Source: a virus
DNA: 64,000 nt
IMG/VR virus record: IMGVR_UViG_3300025732_000021
Coordinates: 57,868 to 121,867 of that record
Reading direction: 5' to 3' (one strand)
Positions within the stretch are counted from its first letter, which is position 1, and the number at the start of each line of letters is the position of its first letter. Of the stretch, positions 1 through 6,901 are shown piece by piece. A program made the position numbers and the translations under genes. Under the pieces are notes generated by a model. The model did no database searches. It was not told the origin of the DNA and worked only from the letters and a program-made list of their open reading frames with translations.

Positions 1-812
1 TTTATAGCAGTACAATTTGTAAAAGTTTGTAATTCTTTCTCTTTATCAGTATATGGAATATGTGCAGTCCATGCTCTATTATTTGGAAGGTATTCAGCAG
101 TAGAAATAAATTTTTCTTTCATAAAATTACCCAAAAGGATACTTTTAAATCCAGAACAATCTATAAATAAGTCAGCATAAACTTTAGTGCCATTGTCTAA
201 AAGTATAGATGTTATACCATTTTCATTTCCATCAATATCAGTAACTGTACCAAATATTCTATTTACACCCCTGGGGATAGCATAATATTCTGCAAGCCAG
301 TTACCAAGTTTAGTAGCATCCATCTGCAATGCTAAATCCCTATGAGGCTGATATGGATTCATTGAGTCTATATGATCAATTACAAGTTTGTTTGTTTCCA
401 TGCTTTTAGCCTGCGGGAAAAAATATCTTACATAATCTTGATCTTCTGTTTTTGGATAAAATGCTTTTTTATAATGCCAATCATCAAGTCCATAATGTGT
501 TATTTCTGGGTCTAAATTGGGGTGTCCAAACGGATAATAAAATGTTGGCGAATCTTTAGTTTTAAAGTTAGTAAAACCTATTGCCACTTTATAGGCAGCA
601 TTTGTATATTTCATAATGCTTGAATAGTCTAAATCTAAAAAATTAAAAAATCCATTTATTTCAAATGTAGTACTTTCTCCTACACCAATAATTGGAATAT
701 CTGTGCTTTCAATTAAAGAAATATTTTTTTCTGGGTATGCTTTTATTAGTGCAGATGCAGTCATCCATCCAGCAGAACCCCCGCCAACTATTACTATTTT
801 ATTAATTTGCAT
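1..812 (-). CDS. Flavin-dependent (tryptophan-type) halogenase, C-terminus cut by window edge
   Basis: FAD-dependent halogenases use FADH2, O2 and halide to make hypohalous acid, which reaches the substrate through a tunnel to a catalytic lysine. I translated the minus strand from the ATG at 812-810; 270 complete residues are visible and the C-terminus lies left of base 1. The N-terminus has the dinucleotide-binding motif GGGSAGWMTA (residues 10-19), a GVGEST segment (43-48), the presumed catalytic lysine in AAYKVAIGF (Lys75, near Lys79 of PrnA), and DCSGF further on. The GWxWxIP motif would fall at or beyond the edge, so completeness is untested. A second, divergent halogenase is at 37797-39254. 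The upstream gene at 802-1164 overlaps it by 11 bases. Substrate is unknown. Confidence 0.85.
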   Translation of the reverse strand, partial: MQINKIVIVGGGSAGWMTASALIKAYPEKNISLIESTDIPIIGVGESTTFEINGFFNFLDLDYSSIMKYTNAAYKVAIGFTNFKTKDSPTFYYPFGHPNLDPEITHYGLDDWHYKKAFYPKTEDQDYVRYFFPQAKSMETNKLVIDHIDSMNPYQPHRDLALQMDATKLGNWLAEYYAIPRGVNRIFGTVTDIDGNENGITSILLDNGTKVYADLFIDCSGFKSILLGNFMKEKFISTAEYLPNNRAWTAHIPYTDKEKELQTFTNCTAI

Positions 813-1164
813 CTGGCTTCATACTTTCTAAGTTATCAAAAGCCTTTTTAATTCTAAGAACAGATAAATCATTTGGAGACGATGACTCTTGATCTAAAAT
901 TTTAGCAAATGTAATTAATTCTTTTTGTAAATCTTCAATATACTTATACGCCATATCTCTTGTTTCAGTTAAAAATGCTATTAGATGTTCTTGTTCAATA
1001 TTTTCTGAATTATTTTCTATTTTTTCTTTAATACTGTTTATATCTATGGCAGATTGTGTTAACAAAAACATTAACTCTATATTTTTATTTTTTAATCTTA
1101 TGTTTTCTATAACTGCGCCAACAATAACTATAACAACTAAAATAAAAACTAATAAATCAAGCAT
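802..1164 (-). CDS. Small membrane-anchored coiled-coil protein
   Basis: A 120-residue protein of unknown function. Residues 3-20 are a strongly hydrophobic segment rich in Leu, Val and Ile that should span or anchor in the membrane. The rest is hydrophilic, with heptad-like spacing typical of a coiled coil, rich in Glu, Lys, Asn and Asp. The start overlaps the end of the upstream glycosylase-like gene by 8 bases and its stop overlaps the halogenase start, so it belongs to the same operon. It could be a spanin-like or scaffold protein, but nothing specific supports either. Confidence 0.7.
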   Translation of the reverse strand: MLDLLVFILVVIVIVGAVIENIRLKNKNIELMFLLTQSAIDINSIKEKIENNSENIEQEHLIAFLTETRDMAYKYIEDLQKELITFAKILDQESSSPNDLSVLRIKKAFDNLESMKPDAN

Positions 1165-1654
1165 ATTTATCCTCGTGTGTTGGCCAATAATACTTACAAG
1201 GTTCTTTACGATTTGGACAGCAAGGTGAGTTATTTATGCTATAAATAGCGTGTTGAAATTTTGCATAATAAAGAGGATCTTTTTTAAATAAATTTGCTTT
1301 GTGTGTGGTAATAACAAGCATTAATTTATTTTTATCTATAAACCATTTAGGTTTATTTTTACCCCAAATTTTAGAAAATCTTGTTTTTAATAATTTCATA
1401 TTTTCTTGATTTTTATCAACTTTTATATTTCTAGACTTTGCTTCTTTAATCATTGCATAAACGTATTCATTAAGCATCCATTCGCTGCCTTTCCACATAA
1501 GTACGGCAGGATGATTGCGCCAACCACCAGTAGGTGAGTTTCCAGAGAGCACATTTAGTATTTGGTAGCCTTCTAATATTTGCTTATTTAATCTTTTAGA
1601 ATCAAGCATTTTTGCACAGATATTAAAATCTGATGATGGTAGAAATGTTTGCAT
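1157..1654 (-). CDS. MSMEG_6728-like / pyrimidine-dimer DNA glycosylase family protein
   Basis: The 165-residue protein begins MQTFLPSSDF and continues with LDSKRLNKQ and HPAVLMW. This pattern is typical of the MSMEG_6728-like family, related to T4 endonuclease V-type pyrimidine-dimer DNA glycosylases, which remove UV-damaged bases. A phage of surface waters could use such an enzyme, but activity here is inferred from memory of the family, not from a search. The C-terminal half is lysine-rich and ends in a cysteine cluster (CCPNRKEPC), which may bind metal. The start codon overlaps the stop of the 44-residue gene at 1654-1788 in a TAATG junction, indicating translational coupling. Confidence 0.65.
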   Translation of the reverse strand: MQTFLPSSDFNICAKMLDSKRLNKQILEGYQILNVLSGNSPTGGWRNHPAVLMWKGSEWMLNEYVYAMIKEAKSRNIKVDKNQENMKLLKTRFSKIWGKNKPKWFIDKNKLMLVITTHKANLFKKDPLYYAKFQHAIYSINNSPCCPNRKEPCKYYWPTHEDKYA

Positions 1655-1788
1655 TATAGATCTTCCTCGTCTTCTATATCTCCAAATATATCAAAGTCTT
1701 CAATTTTTGTCAACTGCCTAACCCAAAATGTTAATATTGTTGATAAGGTTATTATTCCAATAATGCCAAAAATAAATTTATTTTTCAT
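1654..1788 (-). CDS. Short single-pass membrane protein (44 aa)
   Basis: This short gene fills an otherwise empty gap. It encodes 44 residues: a basic start (MKNKF), a hydrophobic stretch of about 17 residues (roughly 6-22) and an acidic tail ending EDEEDL, the layout of an N-in, single-pass membrane peptide. Its ATG overlaps the TGA of the upstream gene (ATGA at 1788-1785) and its TAA overlaps the ATG of the downstream gene (TAATG at 1656-1652). Two coupled junctions argue that it is real. Function unknown. Confidence 0.65.
   Translation of the reverse strand: MKNKFIFGIIGIITLSTILTFWVRQLTKIEDFDIFGDIEDEEDL
1685..1713 (-). promoter_or_regulatory. Candidate sigma70-type promoter (TTGACA-N17-TATATT)
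   Basis: On the minus strand, TTGACA (1713-1708) is followed by a 17-base spacer and TATATT (1690-1685). It lies inside the 44-residue gene and could start a transcript about 24 bases before the glycosylase-like gene at 1654. The same -35 hexamer and spacing recur at four other places in the window. Confidence 0.45.
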
Positions 1789-2021
1789 TTTCCGCCTTCT
1801 CTTACTAATAAGACAATGGCACCATTATCTTCTAATGCTTTTTTTACTCTTACCATATATTCTACAGCACGACGCTTGTCTTCGTCAAGTAACGACATAA
1901 AAGATTTTTCTGATGCTTTAACAGTAATAAAATTATCATTATCTATAAGTTCTAAACTAAAACCTTTAGGACAAAAATGGTTTAATGACCTAAAAGCCCT
2001 ACGCATTCCATCTGTATACAT
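1785..2021 (-). CDS. Conserved-looking small protein, function unknown
   Basis: A 78-residue protein with alternating hydrophobic beta-like and helical segments, ending in GAIVLLVREGGK. There are no cysteine motifs or signal peptide. It starts directly after the stop of the gene at 2022-2324 and its stop overlaps the next start by 4 bases, so it is embedded in the operon. I do not recognise the family. Confidence 0.6.
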   Translation of the reverse strand: MYTDGMRRAFRSLNHFCPKGFSLELIDNDNFITVKASEKSFMSLLDEDKRRAVEYMVRVKKALEDNGAIVLLVREGGK

Positions 2022-2324
2022 TTATGACAAAAGGTCTTCTGATTGTTTTGGCGCTGTAATAATAATAGCCTTAGAACCTTCCCAACGAACTCTTCCCTTA
2101 CATCCAACATTCCATTTTGTCTCACCGTTATGCTGATTCACAATATCATAAACATATCCATGAATTTCAAATCCACTTGCTAAATTTTCAACTCCATTAA
2201 TAAAAATTCTCCATACCAAAGGATCTTCTGGTTGTGCCTTTGTATTAAACCTTACAGTAATTTCATCATATGGTCTAATCCAACGGTCTTTTACTATTTC
2301 CCAAATATATTTAATTTTATTCAT
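2022..2324 (-). CDS. Small protein of unknown function
   Basis: A 100-residue protein rich in aromatic residues (several Trp and Tyr), with a beta-strand-like pattern in the first two thirds and a C-terminal segment containing AIIITAPK. Its ATG overlaps the stop of the kinase/nucleotidyltransferase gene (2321-3082) by 4 bases, so the two are probably translated together. No domain recognised. Confidence 0.6.
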   Translation of the reverse strand: MNKIKYIWEIVKDRWIRPYDEITVRFNTKAQPEDPLVWRIFINGVENLASGFEIHGYVYDIVNQHNGETKWNVGCKGRVRWEGSKAIIITAPKQSEDLLS

Positions 2325-3082
2325 ATTCCCATTTCCTTACGTTTTTGTGTCGCAGAAATAGCCTGTATTTCTGGAGCAAGTTCAATCTGTTCAATTTTAT
2401 ATCCTACATCACGACCATAAACTATGTTAGTAATATTTGGCAAACGTAGCACCATTGCCCCATCCATAAACTCATCTTTTGAAATATATTCTTTAACTTG
2501 ATCAAATTTAAGCGGATCTTTTGGACTTGTGTTATATGTATTGCGTACCCCAAGAAGCACTTGTTTTGTTCTTTTCCCAGCCTCTTCATACAAAGCATGA
2601 TGGCCTTCATGCCAAGGCTGATATCTACCAAGCATTAATGTTGTAGGTGCTGACCAATCGTGTAAATTAAATTGATTAATGATTACCGATGCTTTTTCAT
2701 TGGCATCCCATTCATGACTAATAAATGCCATATCAAAGTTAGATGGCACTTCAAACATTTTATTAGTATCTTCAAATCTACCAGCCTCAATTGTTTCCAT
2801 ATAAACTAAAATATCTGGCTTACCAAATGCTGCACGAGTTAATTCTGTAGGACAAACAAAATCAACTACTACTGGTGCAACCCCTTGTTTTGCAATAAGA
2901 CGAGCCATCTCACCCATTCGTCTTGCCTGCTCAATCCTATCTTCATGGCTAAAGCCAAGGTCAGAATTTACGGTAGCACGAACCTCATCCGCATTAAGAT
3001 GAATAGCATTAATTCGTTCTTTTAATGCTTTTGCTAACTCTGTCTTACCAGAACCTGGTAATCCTATAATTTGTATAATCAT
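2321..3082 (-). CDS. Bifunctional APS-kinase-like P-loop kinase fused to an HxGH nucleotidyltransferase
   Basis: 253 residues in two domains. The N-terminal domain (about 1-125) has the P-loop GLPGSGKT (7-14) and the segment LNADEVRATVNSDLGFS, which closely follows the APS-kinase pattern (LDGDNVR..LN.DLGFS). The C-terminal domain (about 147-253) has GRYQPWHEGHH, an HxGH nucleotidyltransferase signature as in NadM-type and cytidylyltransferase-like enzymes, and ISATQKRK near the end, matching the ISxTxxR motif. It probably phosphorylates a small molecule and then attaches a nucleotide to it. The substrate cannot be read. A degenerate paralogue lies at 10394-11089. It overlaps both neighbours by 4 bases. 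Confidence 0.8.
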   Translation of the reverse strand: MIIQIIGLPGSGKTELAKALKERINAIHLNADEVRATVNSDLGFSHEDRIEQARRMGEMARLIAKQGVAPVVVDFVCPTELTRAAFGKPDILVYMETIEAGRFEDTNKMFEVPSNFDMAFISHEWDANEKASVIINQFNLHDWSAPTTLMLGRYQPWHEGHHALYEEAGKRTKQVLLGVRNTYNTSPKDPLKFDQVKEYISKDEFMDGAMVLRLPNITNIVYGRDVGYKIEQIELAPEIQAISATQKRKEMGI

Positions 3083-3285
3083 TCAAAATCCCTCTGACTT
3101 TCAAAAATTTTATTTATATCATCTTCAATTATATCAAATGATCTATTATCATGATTTTTACATACAGGATGTATTGAGTAACCATCTGCAATTATTGTTA
3201 TTGCAAAACCATCACAGTAATAACATTTAGACATAATTTTTTTATTTTTTTGTCTTAAAAATTCTAAATATTCTTTATTGTTCAT
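3079..3285 (-). CDS. Small zinc-ribbon-like protein
   Basis: 68 residues. It has CYYC followed about 20 residues later by CKNH, a C-x2-C / C-x2-H set that could bind one zinc. A similar arrangement is seen in the gene at 11086-11340, which also lies directly upstream of a nucleotidyltransferase-type gene's counterpart, so the pairing of small zinc protein plus kinase/nucleotidyltransferase occurs twice in this genome. Here the protein overlaps the bifunctional enzyme start by 4 bases. Function unknown. Confidence 0.65.
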   Translation of the reverse strand: MNNKEYLEFLRQKNKKIMSKCYYCDGFAITIIADGYSIHPVCKNHDNRSFDIIEDDINKIFESQRDFE

Positions 3286-3287
3286 TT

Positions 3288-3728
3288 TTATACTCTTCCA
3301 ATATGATCACTACAGATTCCAGCCATCTGCATATTTAAAACATCTGCGGTTGGCATTTCTTGATGAACCAAAATACTTTTTGGTGTAACTGGCATACCAG
3401 GGTATGTCCATATATAATGATTAGTAGTTATTGTAAAATCATCTTCTTGGTGCCAAAACGCATTATAATATTTTGGCATTGATAAAACTAAATCTAAGGC
3501 TTCTAAATTTTTACAATGAATCCATAACTTTTTAATATAAGAATTTAAAAAATATATGTCGATCTCATATGTTGGTTTATCATGTCCTAAATACATTTTA
3601 TTATTTACAAACCAAAAATCTATTTCAACATTGTATCCAGCATTTATAGCCTCAGCAATATAATCTGGGGAGTTTTCTCTTGATTCATTTTTACCATATA
3701 GATTACCCCTATGTGATATTTTAATCAT
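3288..3728 (-). CDS. GDPD-like (glycerophosphodiester phosphodiesterase fold) protein
   Basis: The protein (146 residues from the ATG at 3728) starts with ISHRGN, followed by ENSPDYIAEAI, VEIDFW and LGHDKP. This is the order of the GDPD catalytic core: HRG, EN, ExD, then HD. The enzymes hydrolyse glycerophosphodiesters with a bound metal. At under 150 residues it is much shorter than ordinary GDPD enzymes (about 240-300), so it may be a minimal or specialised member. The ATG at 3728, preceded by GGGGA, is preferred over an upstream TTG. It overlaps the end of the RuBisCO-like gene by 8 bases and closes the sugar cassette. Confidence 0.65.
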   Translation of the reverse strand: MIKISHRGNLYGKNESRENSPDYIAEAINAGYNVEIDFWFVNNKMYLGHDKPTYEIDIYFLNSYIKKLWIHCKNLEALDLVLSMPKYYNAFWHQEDDFTITTNHYIWTYPGMPVTPKSILVHQEMPTADVLNMQMAGICSDHIGRV

Positions 3729-4926
3729 TAACAATTCCCCACTTTTCTATAGCAGAAATATATTCTGGACCATAGGACTTATCTATAGCCTGCCTCATGG
3801 CCATAGTGCCCCCTAAAGTGCCACCAGAATGCCCGTGGATGGCTCCTCCTACGTTTGCCATATAGTTTATACCAAACCTTCTGCTTATAGCCTCTACAAG
3901 GCCAGGATGCATTCCGCAACTTAGCGCTGGCACAACATTATTATCATTTAATAAATCTATAGATCTTTTTAAATTATCTTCGTCATCACTTAAATACCCA
4001 CCCCACATACCAGTATGTATCGTATCTACTCCCATTAATGCTGCTAACTTACAAATAACATACCAATCAATTCTAAAATTATGACTAGGATTTGTTAATA
4101 TCTTATCCCCGCTTTTTTGAAAATGCATATATATTGGAAGATCCATTTTTCGTATAGAGTTATATGCTCCAAATCCGCTCCAGAAGTTTACATGTACACC
4201 ATTACCACCATTTTCATATACTGTTTTTACTCTATTTAAAATAGCATGTGGATCAGCATTAATACAATGAGCAAAAACTACCTTTCTTCCAGAATCTGCG
4301 ATAATGTTAGCAATGTGCTCAACTCTTTCTTCTAGCCTACAAAATGTTGGGTTAGATAATATTTCATCTTCTTTAATAAAATCAACGCCACCATCAATTA
4401 ACTCTTTAACTATATATCCTAGTTGTTTAACTGATATTCCAGTTTTAGGTTTTACAATACCGCCTAACAATGGCTTATTTTTTTGTCCAGTTAACTCTCT
4501 TATTCCAGACATACCAAACTTAGGGCCAAGAAAACTCTTTTTTACACTTTCTGGAAATTCAACATCTACCACTCTACATACTTTAAATACATCAATGTCT
4601 AATTGTCCACCCATAATCTGACATAAGAAATGCGAAATACCATCGTTATCCCAATCTGAATTTATTTTTGGAAAACCAATTTTAACAAAACCATTTAGTG
4701 CTAATTTTAATTTTTCTTCATCATCATAAATAACACATGATGACATTTCAAATATATCATCAGTTTCCCAACTATTTCTTTGTTTTGGATTACCAACACT
4801 TTGTCCAATAGCAAGCGCCCATGCAGCATCATTTAATCTACCATGTGAAGGATTGACTTCTATATAATATGTTACAACTATACATCTTTGTTTTTCAGAG
4901 TCGTCTAAGTCTCTATAAAACTTCAT
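3721..4926 (-). CDS. RuBisCO-like protein (RuBisCO large-subunit superfamily)
   Basis: 401 residues, similar in length to archaeal and form IV RuBisCO-like proteins. Recognisable blocks: TYYIEV (19-24); GPKFGMSGIREL (134-145); GGIVKPKTG (155-163), with both active-site lysines (K159, K161); DFIKEDE (182-188), keeping the lysine that is carbamylated in RuBisCO (K185) and both metal ligands (D187, E188); a His at 268 (His294 position); IHTG (303-306, His327 position); and a glycine pair at 360-361 in the phosphate site. Changes from true RuBisCO: Phe in place of Arg295, Tyr311 where loop-6 Lys334 should be, and no Asn at the Asn123 position. It therefore should not fix CO2. Enolisation, isomerisation or decarboxylation of a sugar-acid phosphate is more plausible. 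SD GGAG precedes ATG. It sits between cupin and GDPD-like genes. Confidence 0.85.
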   Translation of the reverse strand: MKFYRDLDDSEKQRCIVVTYYIEVNPSHGRLNDAAWALAIGQSVGNPKQRNSWETDDIFEMSSCVIYDDEEKLKLALNGFVKIGFPKINSDWDNDGISHFLCQIMGGQLDIDVFKVCRVVDVEFPESVKKSFLGPKFGMSGIRELTGQKNKPLLGGIVKPKTGISVKQLGYIVKELIDGGVDFIKEDEILSNPTFCRLEERVEHIANIIADSGRKVVFAHCINADPHAILNRVKTVYENGGNGVHVNFWSGFGAYNSIRKMDLPIYMHFQKSGDKILTNPSHNFRIDWYVICKLAALMGVDTIHTGMWGGYLSDDEDNLKRSIDLLNDNNVVPALSCGMHPGLVEAISRRFGINYMANVGGAIHGHSGGTLGGTMAMRQAIDKSYGPEYISAIEKWGIVND

Positions 4927-5236
4927 ACTTATCTCCTATAATAGATGGAACTTTTACTACTAAAACTGAACAATCTTCTAAAAATATTGGATCTGCTATA
5001 TCTCCTGGATTAAAAACAAAAACGTCTCCAGATTTTAATTCTTTTCCTTGTATTATCATTCTACCAGATACAAGAACATTATATTCTGTTGCAACCTCAT
5101 GGTAATGTTTTGGCCACATTTCTCCAGCCTTATGAGTTAACAAACCAACCTCAAATTTATCTGTTTTTAATAAAGACGGATCAAAGTTTCCTATAATCCA
5201 TCCTCTGGTAAAGTCTTCTATTCTTCTAATTTCCAT
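4913..5236 (-). CDS. Single-domain cupin
   Basis: 107 residues. Cupin motif 1 is visible as PKHYHEVATEYNVLVSG (HxH, then Glu after four residues and Gly six later); motif 2 is around GDVFVFNPGDIADP, with the usual histidine replaced. The two His and the Glu can hold a metal. Single cupins in sugar gene sets often act as isomerases, epimerases or dioxygenases. The gene overlaps the nucleotidyltransferase end by 19 bases and the RuBisCO-like start by 14 bases, so it is co-translated with them and probably works on the same pathway. The reaction cannot be assigned. Confidence 0.75.
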   Translation of the reverse strand: MEIRRIEDFTRGWIIGNFDPSLLKTDKFEVGLLTHKAGEMWPKHYHEVATEYNVLVSGRMIIQGKELKSGDVFVFNPGDIADPIFLEDCSVLVVKVPSIIGDKYEVL

Positions 5237-5946
5237 AGTTTCTCCATATATAGTTCTAAATCAGAAGGTACTCCAACAGCATTATGTTGAAAAGAAGGTA
5301 TGTGATAAATTCCAATTTTTTTACCATCTTTAATCATTGAATTATAAGTAGGTCCTACATAAAATTCTCCATTATATCTTTCGTTATTTAATATCATTTT
5401 GCTTGCACTATCAACAAAATCTTTTCCATGTTTCCAATAATGTATTCCATTTAATGATATATCACTTATAATTTCTTTTTCTTTTATTTCTAAAACTAAT
5501 CCATTTTTATTTATTTTAGCATAACTATTTTTATCTGTATTTGCGGTATAAGTTACAATCATTCCATCATATTTTGAATTACGTGCTACCTGTAAAAATA
5601 AATCAGAATCCCACCACATTATTTGATCAGAGTTAGCAATTATGAGTTCTTCATCATTATTGATAAAATCTTTTGCCATCAAGCATGTTTCTGCTGGTCC
5701 ATTTGTTAATTTATCAATCTTAATAATATTACATGTTGGCTCAATGTTTTTTAATGTTGAATATAATTCATCAAAAAATATGTTATCTCTAACTACAAAA
5801 TTATACTTTCCTTTTATAGATAAAGAATTTATGGCATGCTGTATCATAGAAATTCCATTTATTTTTATTAATGGCTTAGTTGTTTTATATATGTCTACTG
5901 GAAACCTACTACCAAGTCCAGCAATTGGAATAAGTATATTAGTCAT
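5218..5946 (-). CDS. Sugar-phosphate nucleotidyltransferase (GT-A-like NTP transferase)
   Basis: 242 residues of the NTP_transferase fold. The N-terminal signature IPIAGLGSRF (6-15), followed by the KP of TTKPLIKING, is the nucleotide-binding loop and substrate lysine of this family. NSDQIMWWDSD is in the position of the metal-binding Asp region. Such enzymes make CDP-, UDP-, GDP- or ADP-activated sugars or alditols from NTP and the phosphate. It is 8 bases overlapped with the GT61 gene and runs into the cupin and RuBisCO-like genes. I infer that it activates the product made by those two and that the GT61 enzymes transfer it. Confidence 0.8.
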   Translation of the reverse strand: MTNILIPIAGLGSRFPVDIYKTTKPLIKINGISMIQHAINSLSIKGKYNFVVRDNIFFDELYSTLKNIEPTCNIIKIDKLTNGPAETCLMAKDFINNDEELIIANSDQIMWWDSDLFLQVARNSKYDGMIVTYTANTDKNSYAKINKNGLVLEIKEKEIISDISLNGIHYWKHGKDFVDSASKMILNNERYNGEFYVGPTYNSMIKDGKKIGIYHIPSFQHNAVGVPSDLELYMEKLWKLEE

Positions 5947-6901
5947 ATATTTTTATAAACCTTTCAAGTTCTTTTTCTATTTTATCATATTTTCTAGTGA
6001 CATTTGGTACTGATACATATATTTTTTCAGAAAATAAAGAAGATATTAGATAAAAATGAAAATGAAATTCTATATTCTGTTTAAGTAATTGTGTTGTACT
6101 TAACTCTATAATGGTTGTATTTTTTCTCATAAAAAGCAAATTAGTGAGTCCTGATCCAGATAATGAAACTATAATTTTTGCTTTATCAAAATATTTTATT
6201 TGATCTTCAATGCTATTAAACATTTCTGGGGTACATATTTCAAATCCATTGGCTCTTAATAAATTCTCTAAATATTCTTCATTATCAATTCTTAAATCAT
6301 CTTTAAATTCTAATTTATCTATTTCTTCTTGTGACATTTGGTGTAATTGTGTTGCCATCATGTTTTGTTTTTTTTGTCTAGAAACATATATTTTTTTGTC
6401 ATTAGATATAGAAAGATCTCGATATCCTTCAACCATCTCATCAAGACAGCGAATAAATTCTCCACATAACTCTGTCTCTTCGTAATAATAAAAATTTCTA
6501 ACTATTGGGGGATAAATAGAATGTGTTTGCACAACGCTATACGGAATACCATATTTTCTTAATACATTTATTACAAATAATCCACTATTATGAAAAATAT
6601 CTTTTTCTTTGCTTGGATGTAATAGTATTACCTCAATGTTTTTATCTTGTTTATATTCATATAAAATTGGACCAAGTACGTGAAAAAATATATGAAAAAA
6701 TGCTGACTCAAATCTAACGACTATCCTTTTTCTATTAGTATCATCTAAAAAGTGATCTCCGTTATTATGTTGATTAAATGTATAGCCCTTAAATTCTTCA
6801 TGAGTTATCTTAGTAATAATTGGCATAGAAGCATTAAATCCATCTTCAATTTTAAATAAGCCATCATAATATATTGGCTTTCTTGGTTCCATTCTTATCA
6901 T
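5939..6901 (-). CDS. GT61-family (DUF563) glycosyltransferase, copy 2
   Basis: 320 residues. The C-terminal half carries the GT61 pattern: KIYVSRQK, LRIDNEEYLENLL, SIEDQIKYFDKAKIIVS, then SGSGLTNLLFM and IIEL. In many GT61 enzymes the glycine motif is GAHGAGLTN; here Ser replaces the His. It is paralogous to the next gene upstream (6898-7827), with the same motif order. GT61 enzymes move sugars from nucleotide donors onto glycans or proteins. Start is the ATG of an ATGA overlap at 6901, preceded by GGAG. Acceptor unknown; likely a capsule-type glycan or a virion protein. Confidence 0.78.
   Translation of the reverse strand: MIRMEPRKPIYYDGLFKIEDGFNASMPIITKITHEEFKGYTFNQHNNGDHFLDDTNRKRIVVRFESAFFHIFFHVLGPILYEYKQDKNIEVILLHPSKEKDIFHNSGLFVINVLRKYGIPYSVVQTHSIYPPIVRNFYYYEETELCGEFIRCLDEMVEGYRDLSISNDKKIYVSRQKKQNMMATQLHQMSQEEIDKLEFKDDLRIDNEEYLENLLRANGFEICTPEMFNSIEDQIKYFDKAKIIVSLSGSGLTNLLFMRKNTTIIELSTTQLLKQNIEFHFHFYLISSLFSEKIYVSVPNVTRKYDKIEKELERFIKIYD

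Noticed and set aside
2422-2631. Extra small gene inside the kinase/nucleotidyltransferase gene
   Set aside because: It lies wholly inside the HxGH domain coding sequence in another frame and has no independent support.
3721-4926. Genuine CO2-fixing RuBisCO
   Set aside because: The loop-6 lysine, Arg295 and Asn123 positions are changed and there is no phosphoribulokinase or other Calvin-cycle gene.
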